Assembly: GCA_963714425.1 (NCBI GenBank)
Contig: CAVQOI010000014.1
Coordinates: 186,001-250,000 of the forward strand
Direction: 5' to 3'
Origin: DATCYX01 sp963714425
GTDB lineage: Bacteria; Chloroflexota; Anaerolineae; Anaerolineales; UBA4823
DNA length: 64,000 nucleotides
Position 1 is the first letter of the stretch, and each line of letters opens with the position of its first letter. The notes below the pieces were generated by a model. The model saw nothing but the letters and a program-made list of their open reading frames with translations. It made no database searches and was not told the origin of the DNA. Of the stretch, positions 26,921-35,892 are shown in pieces. A program made the translations under genes and the position numbers.

Positions 26921-27847
26921 ATGAGATCGAAGGTTTCCATTATTGGCGCGGGCATGACCGGTTCAACGACCGCGCATTGGTTGGCAGAGCGTGAGATTGC
27001 CGACATTGTCCTTGTGGATGTGGTCGAAGGGATGCCTCAGGGAAAAGCATTAGATTTACAAGAAGCCATGCCAGTGATTGGCAAAGACGTGCACGTGATA
27101 GGCAGCAACGATTATTCAGCTACAGCTGGCTCGGATATCATCGTGCTCACCGCCGGTTTACCGCGCAAGCCGGGCATGAGCCGGGATGACTTGCTGGCAG
27201 CCAATGCTGCCATAGTTCGAGACGCAACAGAAAATACTATCGGCCAGTCTCCCAACGCAATCTATGTGATATTGACCAACCCGCTGGACGTGATGACGTA
27301 CTTAACGATGAAGGTCTCAGGACTTTCTCCGGAGCGTGTGGTTGGGCAAGCTGGAATTCTTAATTCGGCGCGGATGCGTGCTTTCGTAGCTATGGAGCTG
27401 AATGTAAGCGTTGAAAATGTGCATTGTTACGTGCTCGGTGGGCACGGCGACGAGATGGTTCCCCTTACCCGTCATTCGAACGTGGCAGGTATCCCCCTGG
27501 TTGACATGCTCTCCCCCGAGAGGCTAGAAGCCATTGTCGAGCGTACCCGTAAGGGCGGTGGCGAGATTGTCAGCCTGCTCAAGACGGGAAGTGCATATTA
27601 TGCTCCAGCCATCGCCGTAACCCAAATGGTGGATGCTATCTTGAAAGATAAACATTTGATCGTTAATGCATCGGCATTCTTACAAGGGGAATACGGATTG
27701 AAGGATATCTACTTTGGTGTGCCAGTCCAGCTCGGTCGCAAAGGCGTGGAGAAAATTATTGAGTACCAGTTGAATCCTGTAGAAATGGCTGCATTTCAAA
27801 AATCAGCTCACGGCGTGGCAGAGAATATCGCCAAATTACAGGTTTAA
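26921..27847 (+). CDS. mdh: Malate dehydrogenase, LDH-like type
   Basis: 308 residues with a GGAGAGAGGAG site upstream. Oxidises malate to oxaloacetate with NAD. Visible are the Rossmann GAGMTGSTTAHWL, Asp at the end of the second strand (VDV, NAD preference), the substrate-loop arginine in GLPRKPGMSRDD (malate rather than lactate), NPLDVMTY and the catalytic GGHGDEMV. It is followed 28 bases later by citrate synthase, so product and next enzyme are made together. Confidence 0.95.
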   Translation: MRSKVSIIGAGMTGSTTAHWLAEREIADIVLVDVVEGMPQGKALDLQEAMPVIGKDVHVIGSNDYSATAGSDIIVLTAGLPRKPGMSRDDLLAANAAIVRDATENTIGQSPNAIYVILTNPLDVMTYLTMKVSGLSPERVVGQAGILNSARMRAFVAMELNVSVENVHCYVLGGHGDEMVPLTRHSNVAGIPLVDMLSPERLEAIVERTRKGGGEIVSLLKTGSAYYAPAIAVTQMVDAILKDKHLIVNASAFLQGEYGLKDIYFGVPVQLGRKGVEKIIEYQLNPVEMAAFQKSAHGVAENIAKLQV

Positions 27848-27875
27848 ACCAAATACATAAAGAAGGATTTCCCAG

Positions 27876-29183
27876 ATGGATCTTAAGGATAAATTTGCTA
27901 GTATTTTGCCAGATTGGCGCGAACGAGTACGCAAGCTTGTAAGTGAGGCTGGCGATGTCAAGGTTGGCGACGTGAGCATTAGCCAGGTGTACGGTGGCAT
28001 GCGCGATGTGCGCTCGCTTGTTACAGATATTTCCTACGTGGATCCAAGTGAAGGGATCCGGTTTCGAGGATACACCATCCCCGAAGTGCTGCAGAAGTTG
28101 CCCAAACCAAAAGGCGCTCAGATGCCTTATGCGGGCGGTCTGTATTATTTGCTCTTGATCGGAGAGATGCCAAACCAGGACCAGGCGCTCGAGGTTGAAG
28201 ATGAATGGAAAGCGCGGGCGAGCGTGCCGCAATTTGTGTTTGATGTGATCCATGCGTTACCACGCGATGCACATCCAATGATGCTTTTCTCGACAGCGAT
28301 CCTGGCGCTTCAAAACCAATCTGTATTCGCCAGACGCTACCAGGAGGGGATGCGCCGGGATCAGTATTGGAAGCCGATGTTGGAGGATAGCCTGAACCTG
28401 ACGGCTAAGCTGCCTGTGGTGGCCTCTTATATCTATAATTTCAAGTACAGGTCAGGTGAAGTAGTGCCTTCGAATAGTGGATTGGATTGGGCAGCAAACT
28501 TCGCCCATATGATTGGGGTTGACTCAACTGAGTATATGGACCTTTGCCGCCTGTACTTCATTATCCATTCCGATCATGAAAGCGGGAATGCCAGCGCGCA
28601 CGCTACGCACCTTGCCGCTTCTACATTATCCGATATATATTATGCATTTTCGGCGGGTGTCAACAGTCTGGCGGGTCCGCTGCACGGGTTGGCGAACCAG
28701 GAAGCGCTCGCCTGGTTACTTGAAATCCACGAAAAATTCGGCGGCGTTCCCAGCGATGATCAGCTTCGCCAGTTTGCCTGGGATACACTCAACGCCGGTC
28801 AGGTCATCCCAGGATACGGGCATGCGGTATTACGCAAGCCCGACCCACGCTTCACAGCCCAATTCGAATACGCCACACAATTCATGCCCGATGATGAGAT
28901 TTTCCGTATTGCCCGCAAGATATACAGGATCGTGCCTCAAGTACTCATCGAGCAGGGAAAAGCTAAGAACCCATCCCCGAACGTTGATGCCATCAGTGGC
29001 ACCTTGCAGCATCACTACGGTGTGAAGGAATTTGACTTTTTCACTGTCCTGTTCGGCGTGGGACGATCTCTGGGTGTGAGTGCCAATGCCGTATGGGCGC
29101 GCGCTTTAGGCCAACCACTCGAGCGACCGAAATCGCTGACTACAGCGATGCTGGAAGAAATCGCAAGCAAAGCAAAAGCCTAA
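27876..29183 (+). CDS. Citrate synthase, long eukaryote-like type
   Basis: 435 residues, longer than the usual bacterial gltA or CitZ types. The N terminus (GGMRDVRSLVTDISYVDP and GIRFRGYTIPE), SDHESGNASAHATHL, GPLHGLANQEAL and GYGHAVLRKPDPRF resemble mitochondrial-type citrate synthase. It condenses oxaloacetate with acetyl-CoA. It lies 28 bases after mdh, probably in one operon. Catalytic His/His/Asp residues appear intact by motif. Some members of this long class can run in reverse; that cannot be decided here. Confidence 0.92.
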   Translation: MDLKDKFASILPDWRERVRKLVSEAGDVKVGDVSISQVYGGMRDVRSLVTDISYVDPSEGIRFRGYTIPEVLQKLPKPKGAQMPYAGGLYYLLLIGEMPNQDQALEVEDEWKARASVPQFVFDVIHALPRDAHPMMLFSTAILALQNQSVFARRYQEGMRRDQYWKPMLEDSLNLTAKLPVVASYIYNFKYRSGEVVPSNSGLDWAANFAHMIGVDSTEYMDLCRLYFIIHSDHESGNASAHATHLAASTLSDIYYAFSAGVNSLAGPLHGLANQEALAWLLEIHEKFGGVPSDDQLRQFAWDTLNAGQVIPGYGHAVLRKPDPRFTAQFEYATQFMPDDEIFRIARKIYRIVPQVLIEQGKAKNPSPNVDAISGTLQHHYGVKEFDFFTVLFGVGRSLGVSANAVWARALGQPLERPKSLTTAMLEEIASKAKA

Positions 29184-29242
29184 TTTTCATTCTTTTGCCT
29201 CAGTTTTAGGAATTTCCTGGACTATCCAGAGGAATATTGATA

Positions 29243-30397
29243 TTACGGCGTAGGTGTTGCAGCTGATCCGGCACCGACCCAGACGAAATCGCGCTGGGCA
29301 CTAGCAGCACCTGCTGGTTCCCATATCGGATTACCATCGTCGTCAGTCCCAACCTGGCGGGCTGTCAGCACCCACCAACGGATCACATGTGGCAGATTAT
29401 CGAGTGGTCTGAACGAAGCAGGCACATTGAATTTCGTGTCTGTGACATACTCCACCAGCTTGCGCTCTTCGCCGCCGGTTACATCCAGGATAGTGACCGC
29501 GTATGCTTCGTTATCTCGGAGAGTACCCACTGCAGCCCACTGCAGGCTGATCGCATCCTCACTTCTTGTGAAGGGCGCCCCATCAGGCGGGAGCAGCAGT
29601 GCGGGTGCTGGGTATGGAGGTGGAAGTGTAGGCGTGGGGGAGGGACCAGCTGTAGCCAACCGCTGGCACAGGGGGATCTTGAGAGTCTGCCCGGAGCGTA
29701 CGGTATCGTTGACCATACCATTGTATTCTTTGAGGACAACGATGGCGACTGCGTAGTTTGCCGAGATGCCACTTAGCGTATCATTATCTTGGACGACATA
29801 TTCAATCTCACCACAGGCTGCCCGTGTAGCTTCTTCTCCACTCAGGGTGGCAGTGGGTTGCGGAGTGGCAGTTGGCGTGGGTTGGGGGATCAGTAAGGAT
29901 TGGCCAATAATCAAATTATCACAGGCTGCCGGCAGATTATTCAGGAGGATGATGCTTTGCGTGGATACTCCAAAGGCAAACGCGATCGAAGAACAGGTGT
30001 CCCCCGAAGCTACCTGGTAGGATAGCGGGGTTGGCGTTGGCACAGGAGAACTTGTTGGGGTGGGAGTTTCCGGGGTGGAGGTGATAGTGGGGGATGGGGT
30101 TAGCGTAATGGTTGCGGTCGCAGTCGGTGGGGCTGCAGCAGGTGAATTGCGCTGCATAGCGTAGTAGACCAAACCAGCCCCAATGGCGATGAACAGGATG
30201 AGCAATCCAAGCACAGCAGGCAGGTTCAAAGTGATTTGTGGTAGACGGCTGCCCTGGACTGCTTTGGAGGGTTTGGATGGCTTATCACTGGTTGCCATCT
30301 CTGTGCCGCAAACCAGACAACGCTCGGCATCTTCGCTCAAACGCGTCCCACACGTGGGACATAGTTTGGTTGTTTTGGTTGGTGACTCAAGGCTCAT
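29243..30397 (-). CDS. Zinc-ribbon, single-pass membrane protein with two LysM domains
   Basis: 384 residues. A zinc ribbon (CPTCGTRL and CLVCG, about 13-32) precedes one membrane helix (about 62-84). A Pro/Thr/Ser-rich linker leads to two LysM modules (YQVASGDTCSSIAFAFG and YVVQDNDTLSGISANYA), then a C-terminal beta domain. LysM modules bind peptidoglycan-like glycans, so the C-terminal part probably lies outside the membrane, with the zinc ribbon in the cytoplasm. TATAAT is visible on the minus strand about 48 bases upstream (30445-30450). Precise role unknown. Confidence 0.85.
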   Translation of the reverse strand: MSLESPTKTTKLCPTCGTRLSEDAERCLVCGTEMATSDKPSKPSKAVQGSRLPQITLNLPAVLGLLILFIAIGAGLVYYAMQRNSPAAAPPTATATITLTPSPTITSTPETPTPTSSPVPTPTPLSYQVASGDTCSSIAFAFGVSTQSIILLNNLPAACDNLIIGQSLLIPQPTPTATPQPTATLSGEEATRAACGEIEYVVQDNDTLSGISANYAVAIVVLKEYNGMVNDTVRSGQTLKIPLCQRLATAGPSPTPTLPPPYPAPALLLPPDGAPFTRSEDAISLQWAAVGTLRDNEAYAVTILDVTGGEERKLVEYVTDTKFNVPASFRPLDNLPHVIRWWVLTARQVGTDDDGNPIWEPAGAASAQRDFVWVGAGSAATPTP

Positions 30398-30625
30398 AGG
30401 TGTTTCCAGCCGGTACGAAAACCCGCTCTGGCGTAGACTCTGGCGATTATACCAGATAACAGATGATTCACTCCTCCATGGGTAGGGTCAGGACGAGTGT
30501 GGTATCAATATATAACGACGATGATTGGGGAGAATGTCGCCATCCTCCCTCCACTCATTTGCGAATAGAGGAGAATGCATCCCTGTAATTGTTGTTAATT
30601 ATTCCCCCCCCAAAAGATATCCAGA

Positions 30626-31021
30626 TTATCCTAAGCCTAATATTTTTCCTGCTAGTTGGATAAAGAATGGGAGTATTGAATTCCCTGCTGAGTTGATTGC
30701 TGAGTTAATCGGAGCACCACTGCTTAATGCGGTACTTATTATCCCGATAGCTTGTGCGCCATCTTTTAACAACCCAGCATCTAAAAATGTATCTTCCAGC
30801 CAGTTCCCGAATTGTGATAACTCTCCGAGAAGCTCCTGGTTTGGCGGCTGCTTCAAGGGGGTCATCTCAGAGGTTGTGCCGAGGGGGTAGAGGTGATCGA
30901 CCATCCTCTGAACAGTCTCCATCTGCTGATGTTGCTGCACAGTGAGCAATCCAGACGCACTAGCTTGTTTTAGTAAATCGTTCCATTGCTGAACTGTCCG
31001 TCCCGATTTATTGTCGTCCAT
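30626..31021 (-). CDS. Hypothetical protein, 131 residues
   Basis: No family recognised. The N-terminal half is hydrophilic and helical (QQWNDLLKQASASGLLTVQQHQQ), and the C-terminal 50 residues are small, apolar and glycine/serine rich (ISTALSSGAPINSAINSAG, FFIQLAGKILGLG). A GAGGAG site precedes the ATG, which supports a real gene over the overlapping plus-strand frame at 30525-30890. 30398-30625 holds only the LysM gene promoter. Confidence 0.6.
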   Translation of the reverse strand: MDDNKSGRTVQQWNDLLKQASASGLLTVQQHQQMETVQRMVDHLYPLGTTSEMTPLKQPPNQELLGELSQFGNWLEDTFLDAGLLKDGAQAIGIISTALSSGAPINSAINSAGNSILPFFIQLAGKILGLG

Positions 31022-31175
31022 TACTCGCTCTCCTCAATTTATAGATAGAGAAACTGAAATCTCAACTTGATTAGTAAATTAATATGGACAATAATTATCT
31101 ATTTTACACGGTACATTCAAGATGTGGAGGGTATAATAAGGCGTCAATCCTACCAGGTGATATTCTCGCTCTCTC

Positions 31176-32372
31176 ATGTTGCCACATAGCGTATACCTGC
31201 ACATCCCCTTCTGCCACCATCGCTGTGCCTACTGTGATTTCAATACCTATTCCGGGCTGGAGGGGCTGGTGCCCGCTTATGTGGATGCGCTGTGTCGCGA
31301 GATCGAGATCTCTGCGGCGTCTGCAGCGCATACGCTGGAAGTCCATACCGTATTCTTTGGCGGGGGCACGCCCTCATTATTGCCTGTCGCCGATCTCGAT
31401 ACGATCATCAAGCGCTTGCGTGCTTGTTTTTCTCTCACAGAAGACTTGGAGATGACACTCGAAGCGAATCCTGGCACATTGAGCCAGGATTATTTACACG
31501 CTCTCCACTCGATGGGGGTAAACAGGCTCAGTCTGGGCATGCAATCTGCGAATCCCCAGGAGCTGCGCCTTCTCGAGCGCGAACACAATTTTGGAGACGT
31601 CATCCAGGCAATCACCTGGGCGCGAAAAGCCGGATTCGAGAATATTAACCTGGATTTAATTTTTGGGCTTCCGTACCAGAGCTTGGAGAGGTGGCAGGAT
31701 AACCTAACCCGTGCGGTGGAATTGAATCCGGATCATCTGGCATTATACGCGCTAACCTTAGAGGGCGGAACTCCCATGCAGCATTGGGTGGGTCGAGGAT
31801 TGTTGGACGAGCCGGACCCTGACCAGGCAGCAGAGATGTATGAATGGGCTGAGGACTATTTGGAGAATGCGGGTTACGATCATTATGAAATCTCCAATTG
31901 GGCGCACCGGCAGCGTGAAGGAGAGAGTATGGTGTGCCAGCACAACTTGCAATATTGGCGATGCCACCCATATTTTGGCTATGGTGCAGGTGCCCATGGA
32001 TATATCGGAAGTTTGCGCATAGCCAATGTGCGATCGCCAGGCGCATATATTGAGCGCCTGAAACCTGACCAATTGCATCCTTATCTCCCGGATTTTCCGC
32101 TGACTCCTGCAACAATTCACACTGAACGTCTAATCCCCACGCAGCAAATGAGCGAGATGATGATTATGGGGTTGCGCCTGACAGAAGAAGGTGTTTCACG
32201 CGACGAGTTTTTCAGGCGTTTTGGTCAAGAAATCGAAAAAACCTTTACAAAGGAGATTAACCGCTCAATCTCCTTAGGACTTTTGGAATGGAAGGGGGAA
32301 TCCAGCGAGAGGCTGCGACTGACCCAGCGCGGAAGGCTGCTGGGAAATCAGGTATTTATCCAGTTTGTCTAG
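31176..32372 (+). CDS. hemW: HemW, radical SAM haem chaperone
   Basis: 398 residues. The radical SAM cluster motif is CHHRCAYC, without the extra cysteine of true HemN. A heme-binding HNLQYW motif (about residue 253) is present. Both point to HemW rather than oxygen-independent coproporphyrinogen oxidase. HemW inserts haem into respiratory proteins. GGGTPSLL and the C-terminal HemN_C-like region are present. TATAAT near 31131-31140 could drive it. The start has only a weak ribosome site. Confidence 0.9.
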   Translation: MLPHSVYLHIPFCHHRCAYCDFNTYSGLEGLVPAYVDALCREIEISAASAAHTLEVHTVFFGGGTPSLLPVADLDTIIKRLRACFSLTEDLEMTLEANPGTLSQDYLHALHSMGVNRLSLGMQSANPQELRLLEREHNFGDVIQAITWARKAGFENINLDLIFGLPYQSLERWQDNLTRAVELNPDHLALYALTLEGGTPMQHWVGRGLLDEPDPDQAAEMYEWAEDYLENAGYDHYEISNWAHRQREGESMVCQHNLQYWRCHPYFGYGAGAHGYIGSLRIANVRSPGAYIERLKPDQLHPYLPDFPLTPATIHTERLIPTQQMSEMMIMGLRLTEEGVSRDEFFRRFGQEIEKTFTKEINRSISLGLLEWKGESSERLRLTQRGRLLGNQVFIQFV

Positions 32373-32415
32373 GACAATTATTCCCCTGGATCCTGATCAA
32401 CGAGGCTTGTCCCAA

Positions 32416-33429
32416 TCATGAATAACGGTTTAATAGGAGATCCGCTAAATCTCTCAGTGCTTTGCCTGCATCACCTTGAGGCTGGGCTGATTGCAGGTGA
32501 ATGAGAGCCTGCTCCGTCAGCTGGTTAGCAATCGTTTGCGTATAGCCACGACCACCTTCGGATTCAAGCTGTTTTGCCAGTAGGGGCACCTCTTCAGCCT
32601 GCACTGCTCCCTGGAGCCATCGCCTGCCGAACTCTCCGCGTTGGCTGAGGCCATATAGTACAGGCAGAGATTTTTTGCCTGTGAGCAAGTCGCTCTCTGC
32701 TGACTTCCCGGTGAGGGCGACATCACCCCATACACCCAATAGATCATCCTGTACCTGGAATGCAAGCCCCAGGTGATGCCCAAACTCGCGAAAACTGGTT
32801 TGGCGCTCGAGCGTTACGCCGGCAATCAAGGCACCCAGCTCTGTACACGCAGCCAACAAAGCTGCGGTTTTCCCAGACACCATTGGCCAGTAGTCCTCTA
32901 TCGTTAATTGATTTTGCCCTTCGTAAGAGATATCCAGAAATTGGCCTTGAGTAAGCTTGAGACAGGATTCCTGCAAGATACGCGCCCCTTCAATGGAAGT
33001 TGTTAATGTTGATGTTTGCGACAACTGCAACATCACTGTATGCGCAAGCGTGAACATGGCATCACCAGCATTGAGCGCCTGAGCTACTCCCCACCTCTTC
33101 CAGACGGTCTCCCTGCCTCTCCGTAGTGGGCTGTTATCTTCAATGTCGTCATGCATCAACGAGAAATTGTGTACTAGCTCTACCGCCGAAGCAGCGGGTA
33201 AAGCTTTCTTCCACGCGCCACCAGCCGCTTCGCAAGTGAGCAGCAAGAGCAGAGGGCGGATCCGCTTGCCGCTGGCTTTGGTAGCACTACTTGTCTCCTG
33301 CCAGCCCATATGGTATTCCAATATTGTATGTAGCTGACCGTACCGATCGCCATCCACCAAGGCGATGACATTTTTAAGTTGATTTTCTAGAGCTGGAAGA
33401 AATTTCGCTGAAAATGATGATAGGCTCAT
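32416..33429 (-). CDS. Polyprenyl diphosphate synthase
   Basis: About 337 residues from the ATG at 33429, which clears the end of the isomerase gene by 22 bases; the longer frame to 33510 overlaps it. Trans-type prenyltransferase of the IspA/GGPS class. The first aspartate-rich motif is DDIED. The second reads FQVQDDLLGVWGD, where the usual final Asp is Gly. It extends DMAPP or GPP with IPP for quinone, carotenoid or lipid chains. Chain length is not predictable. It follows the IPP isomerase gene, a natural pairing. Confidence 0.88.
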   Translation of the reverse strand: MSLSSFSAKFLPALENQLKNVIALVDGDRYGQLHTILEYHMGWQETSSATKASGKRIRPLLLLLTCEAAGGAWKKALPAASAVELVHNFSLMHDDIEDNSPLRRGRETVWKRWGVAQALNAGDAMFTLAHTVMLQLSQTSTLTTSIEGARILQESCLKLTQGQFLDISYEGQNQLTIEDYWPMVSGKTAALLAACTELGALIAGVTLERQTSFREFGHHLGLAFQVQDDLLGVWGDVALTGKSAESDLLTGKKSLPVLYGLSQRGEFGRRWLQGAVQAEEVPLLAKQLESEGGRGYTQTIANQLTEQALIHLQSAQPQGDAGKALRDLADLLLNRYS

Positions 33430-33451
33430 AACAGATTTCCGAAAATTCCGT

Positions 33452-34480
33452 TCACTGGATTTTAAGTGCGACATTCTGCAAGGCACGTATGTCTCCGGCT
33501 CCGGCTGCAAACATACACACCTGGATCTCGCGACGGACTTCTAACATAGTTTGGATCGTCACTTCCAATGAAATTGCCGCAGCTTTGAGGTATGGACCAG
33601 CCATACCGCCCAAGATTGCACCAAGGGCAATGCACTTGGCAATGTCAATGCCAGTGCGCAGACCGCCCGAAGCGAAAACGAGCAAATCCGGCGCTGCATT
33701 GCGTACATTGATGATCGATTCTGCGGTGGGGATGCCCCAATCAGAAAACGCAGCTGCCAATCTTTTCTGGCTGGAGTTTTGAGCGCGATGCATTTCAACC
33801 TGAGACCAGGATGTGCCACCCGCACCGGCAACGTCTATCGCCGCAACACCAGCATCTGCAAGCTGCCGCGCGACTATCTCTGAAAATCCCCAGCCAACTT
33901 CTTTAGCGATTACAGGCACAGGTAAGGTTTTACAGACGGTCTCAATTTTTCTCAATAAACCCGCAAATCGTGTATCCCCCTCTGGTTGCACAGCCTCTTG
34001 TAACGCATTGAGATGCAAGACTAGCGCATCGGCTTCGATCATCTCCACGACTTTCTGGCACTCCTCGACGCCATACCGGTAATTTAGTTGGATTGCTCCT
34101 AGGTTGGCGAATAAAAGGATGTCCGGTGCTACCGACCGTACTTGGAAGGTGGTCGCTAGCTCCGGGTGCTCGATGGCAGCCCGCTGAGACCCTAACCCCA
34201 TCGCAACCCCAACCTCCTGTGCAGCAGATGCAAGGATTTTGTTAATAGCTGCCGCCTCTGGGGTCCCACCAGTCATCGAAGAGATTAAGATTGGCGCATT
34301 CAGCGTTTTCCCAAACAATTCCAGGCTCAAGTCTACATCAGCCAGATTGAGTTCTGGCAATGCCTGGTGAGTAAAATGATAACGTTCTAGCCCATTGGTC
34401 AGGCCAGAACGCACGTCCTCTTCCAGGTTGATACGGATATGATCCGATTTCCTAGCGCCGATTCTCGTAACTTTTGGCAT
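33452..34480 (-). CDS. fni: Type 2 isopentenyl-diphosphate isomerase
   Basis: 342 residues. FMN- and NADPH-dependent isomerase of IPP and DMAPP. Family features include RKSDHIRI, ISSMTGGTPEA, GLGSQRAAIEHP and DVAGAGGTSWSQ, with NLGAIQL. It is upstream of the polyprenyl synthase. Type 1 Idi is not present in the window. Confidence 0.93.
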   Translation of the reverse strand: MPKVTRIGARKSDHIRINLEEDVRSGLTNGLERYHFTHQALPELNLADVDLSLELFGKTLNAPILISSMTGGTPEAAAINKILASAAQEVGVAMGLGSQRAAIEHPELATTFQVRSVAPDILLFANLGAIQLNYRYGVEECQKVVEMIEADALVLHLNALQEAVQPEGDTRFAGLLRKIETVCKTLPVPVIAKEVGWGFSEIVARQLADAGVAAIDVAGAGGTSWSQVEMHRAQNSSQKRLAAAFSDWGIPTAESIINVRNAAPDLLVFASGGLRTGIDIAKCIALGAILGGMAGPYLKAAAISLEVTIQTMLEVRREIQVCMFAAGAGDIRALQNVALKIQ

Positions 34481-34606
34481 AAATAGGTGTTCCTGTCAGT
34501 TAGAGTTATCTTACCAGCCCGAATTTTGCCTGTCAACCATTCGTGCCTGATCGAATATGCAATTAGTGGTCCGTGGACTTATTTCCCGCGTATCCTGGCT
34601 TCAGGC

Positions 34607-34634
34607 TTGACAGAACTGACTGTGAGGATACAAT
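34607..34634 (+). promoter_or_regulatory. Strong promoter of acpP
   Basis: TTGACA at 34607-34612, a 16-base spacer and TACAAT at 34629-34634. The AAGGAGG ribosome site lies at 34655-34661. Confidence 0.75.
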
Positions 34635-34669
34635 TGGCAGGGTTATATCAACTGAAGGAGGCAAATTTA

Positions 34670-34903
34670 ATGTCTGACACGTACGAACAGATCAAGGCAA
34701 TTATCGTCGATCTCCTGGGCGTCGACGAATCCAAGATCACAGAAGATGCTCGATTCCGTGAAGAGCTTGAAGCCGATTCACTGGATCTGGTGGAACTCAT
34801 CATGGCATTTGAGGATAAATTTGGCGGCGAGATCTCCGATGAAGATGCTCAGAAGATAACGACTGTCGGCGAGGCAGTCAAGTACCTTGACACGCATATG
34901 TAG
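34670..34903 (+). CDS. acpP: Acyl carrier protein
   Basis: 77 residues from the ATG at 34670 (AAGGAGG upstream); the longer frame to 34487 includes the promoter. The phosphopantetheine serine is Ser37 in ADSLDLVEL. Acidic four-helix fold, carries acyl chains in fatty acid synthesis. It stands apart from plsX-fabF at 59-61 kb. Its own strong promoter and terminator (34965-35006) make it a single-gene unit. Confidence 0.96.
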   Translation: MSDTYEQIKAIIVDLLGVDESKITEDARFREELEADSLDLVELIMAFEDKFGGEISDEDAQKITTVGEAVKYLDTHM

Positions 34904-34964
34904 TCAAAGCAATTAGGGATCATGGGGCACCGCCGCCACGTATGATCCAACTATCTTTCTCTCC

Positions 34965-35006
34965 GACGGCAGCGGACGGTTCGATTGTCCGCTCCCGTCA
35001 TTTTTA
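34965..35006 (+). terminator. acpP terminator
   Basis: A 12-bp stem (GACGG/AGCGGAC against GTCCGCT/CCGTC with one C-C mismatch, 34965-34999) is followed by ATTTTTATTT. It lies between acpP and the convergent sucD. Confidence 0.8.
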
Positions 35007-35867
35007 TTTCAATAAGTCGGGGATTTCCTCTGGGTGTTTGGCTACCTTCACGCCGGCACCCTCCAATGCTTTGATTTTATCAGCTGCCAGACCAGAGCCT
35101 CCTTCGACAATAGCCCCTGCATGACCCATACGTTTACCTGGGGGAGCTGTTTGGCCGGCGATGAAACTCACAACCGGCTTGGTCATGCTATCCGAGATAA
35201 ACTCGGCGGCGCGCTCCTCATCCGTCCCACCGATTTCTCCGATTAGGACAACTTTATCCGTTAGCGGGTCTTCTTCAAACAGCCACAAGCAATCGATAAA
35301 ATTAGTGCCGTTAATCGGATCGCCACCAATACCCACGCATGTGCTTACGCCCATACCCTGCAGCATGAGGGCATACAAGACTTCGTATGTGAGCGTGCCC
35401 GACCTTGATACGACTCCGATATTCCCGGGGATAGCAATATCTCCAGGGATAATGCCTACTTTGCATGCGCCAGGTGTGAGCAATCCGGGGCAATTTGGGC
35501 CAACCAGGCGCACATTTTTCTGGTCCATATAGTTGCGAACGCGCATCATGTCCTTTACTGGAACACCCTCAGTGATGGATACTACGAGCGGCAGTCCTGC
35601 GTCAGCGGCTTCGAACATGGCATCAGCAGCAAATCGTGCTGGAACAAAGATCACTGTGGCGTTTGCACCAGTGGCTTCGGCTGCAACTTTAACCGAATCG
35701 AATACGGGTATTTTCCCATCCAGTACCCACTCGCCACCTTTGCCTGGCGTCACCCCGGCAACAACAGTCGTGCCGAATTCGACCATTTGTTGGGTATGGA
35801 ACAAACCTTCGTTGCCTGTGATGCCTTGCACCAACAGGCGGGTGGATTTATCAACCAGAATGCTCAT
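35004..35867 (-). CDS. sucD: Succinyl-CoA synthetase alpha subunit
   Basis: 287 residues. CoA-binding GITGNEGLFHTQQM, GGKGG-type loop VTPGKGG, NCPGLLTPG and the phospho-histidine segment RMGHAGAIVEGG are present. With SucC it converts succinyl-CoA to succinate with nucleotide triphosphate formation. It starts 25 bases after sucC. Confidence 0.97.
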   Translation of the reverse strand: MSILVDKSTRLLVQGITGNEGLFHTQQMVEFGTTVVAGVTPGKGGEWVLDGKIPVFDSVKVAAEATGANATVIFVPARFAADAMFEAADAGLPLVVSITEGVPVKDMMRVRNYMDQKNVRLVGPNCPGLLTPGACKVGIIPGDIAIPGNIGVVSRSGTLTYEVLYALMLQGMGVSTCVGIGGDPINGTNFIDCLWLFEEDPLTDKVVLIGEIGGTDEERAAEFISDSMTKPVVSFIAGQTAPPGKRMGHAGAIVEGGSGLAADKIKALEGAGVKVAKHPEEIPDLLK

Positions 35868-35892
35868 AAATACCCCAAGACTCTCCGCAGTA

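Noticed and set aside
30525..30890. 121-codon plus-strand frame
   Set aside because: It overlaps a minus-strand gene with a good ribosome site and plausible helical protein.
31084..31455. 123-codon plus-strand frame
   Set aside because: It overlaps the clearly real hemW start in another frame.
31176..32372. Annotation as HemN
   Set aside because: CxxxCxxC lacks the extra Cys and an HNxxYW motif is present, both typical of HemW.
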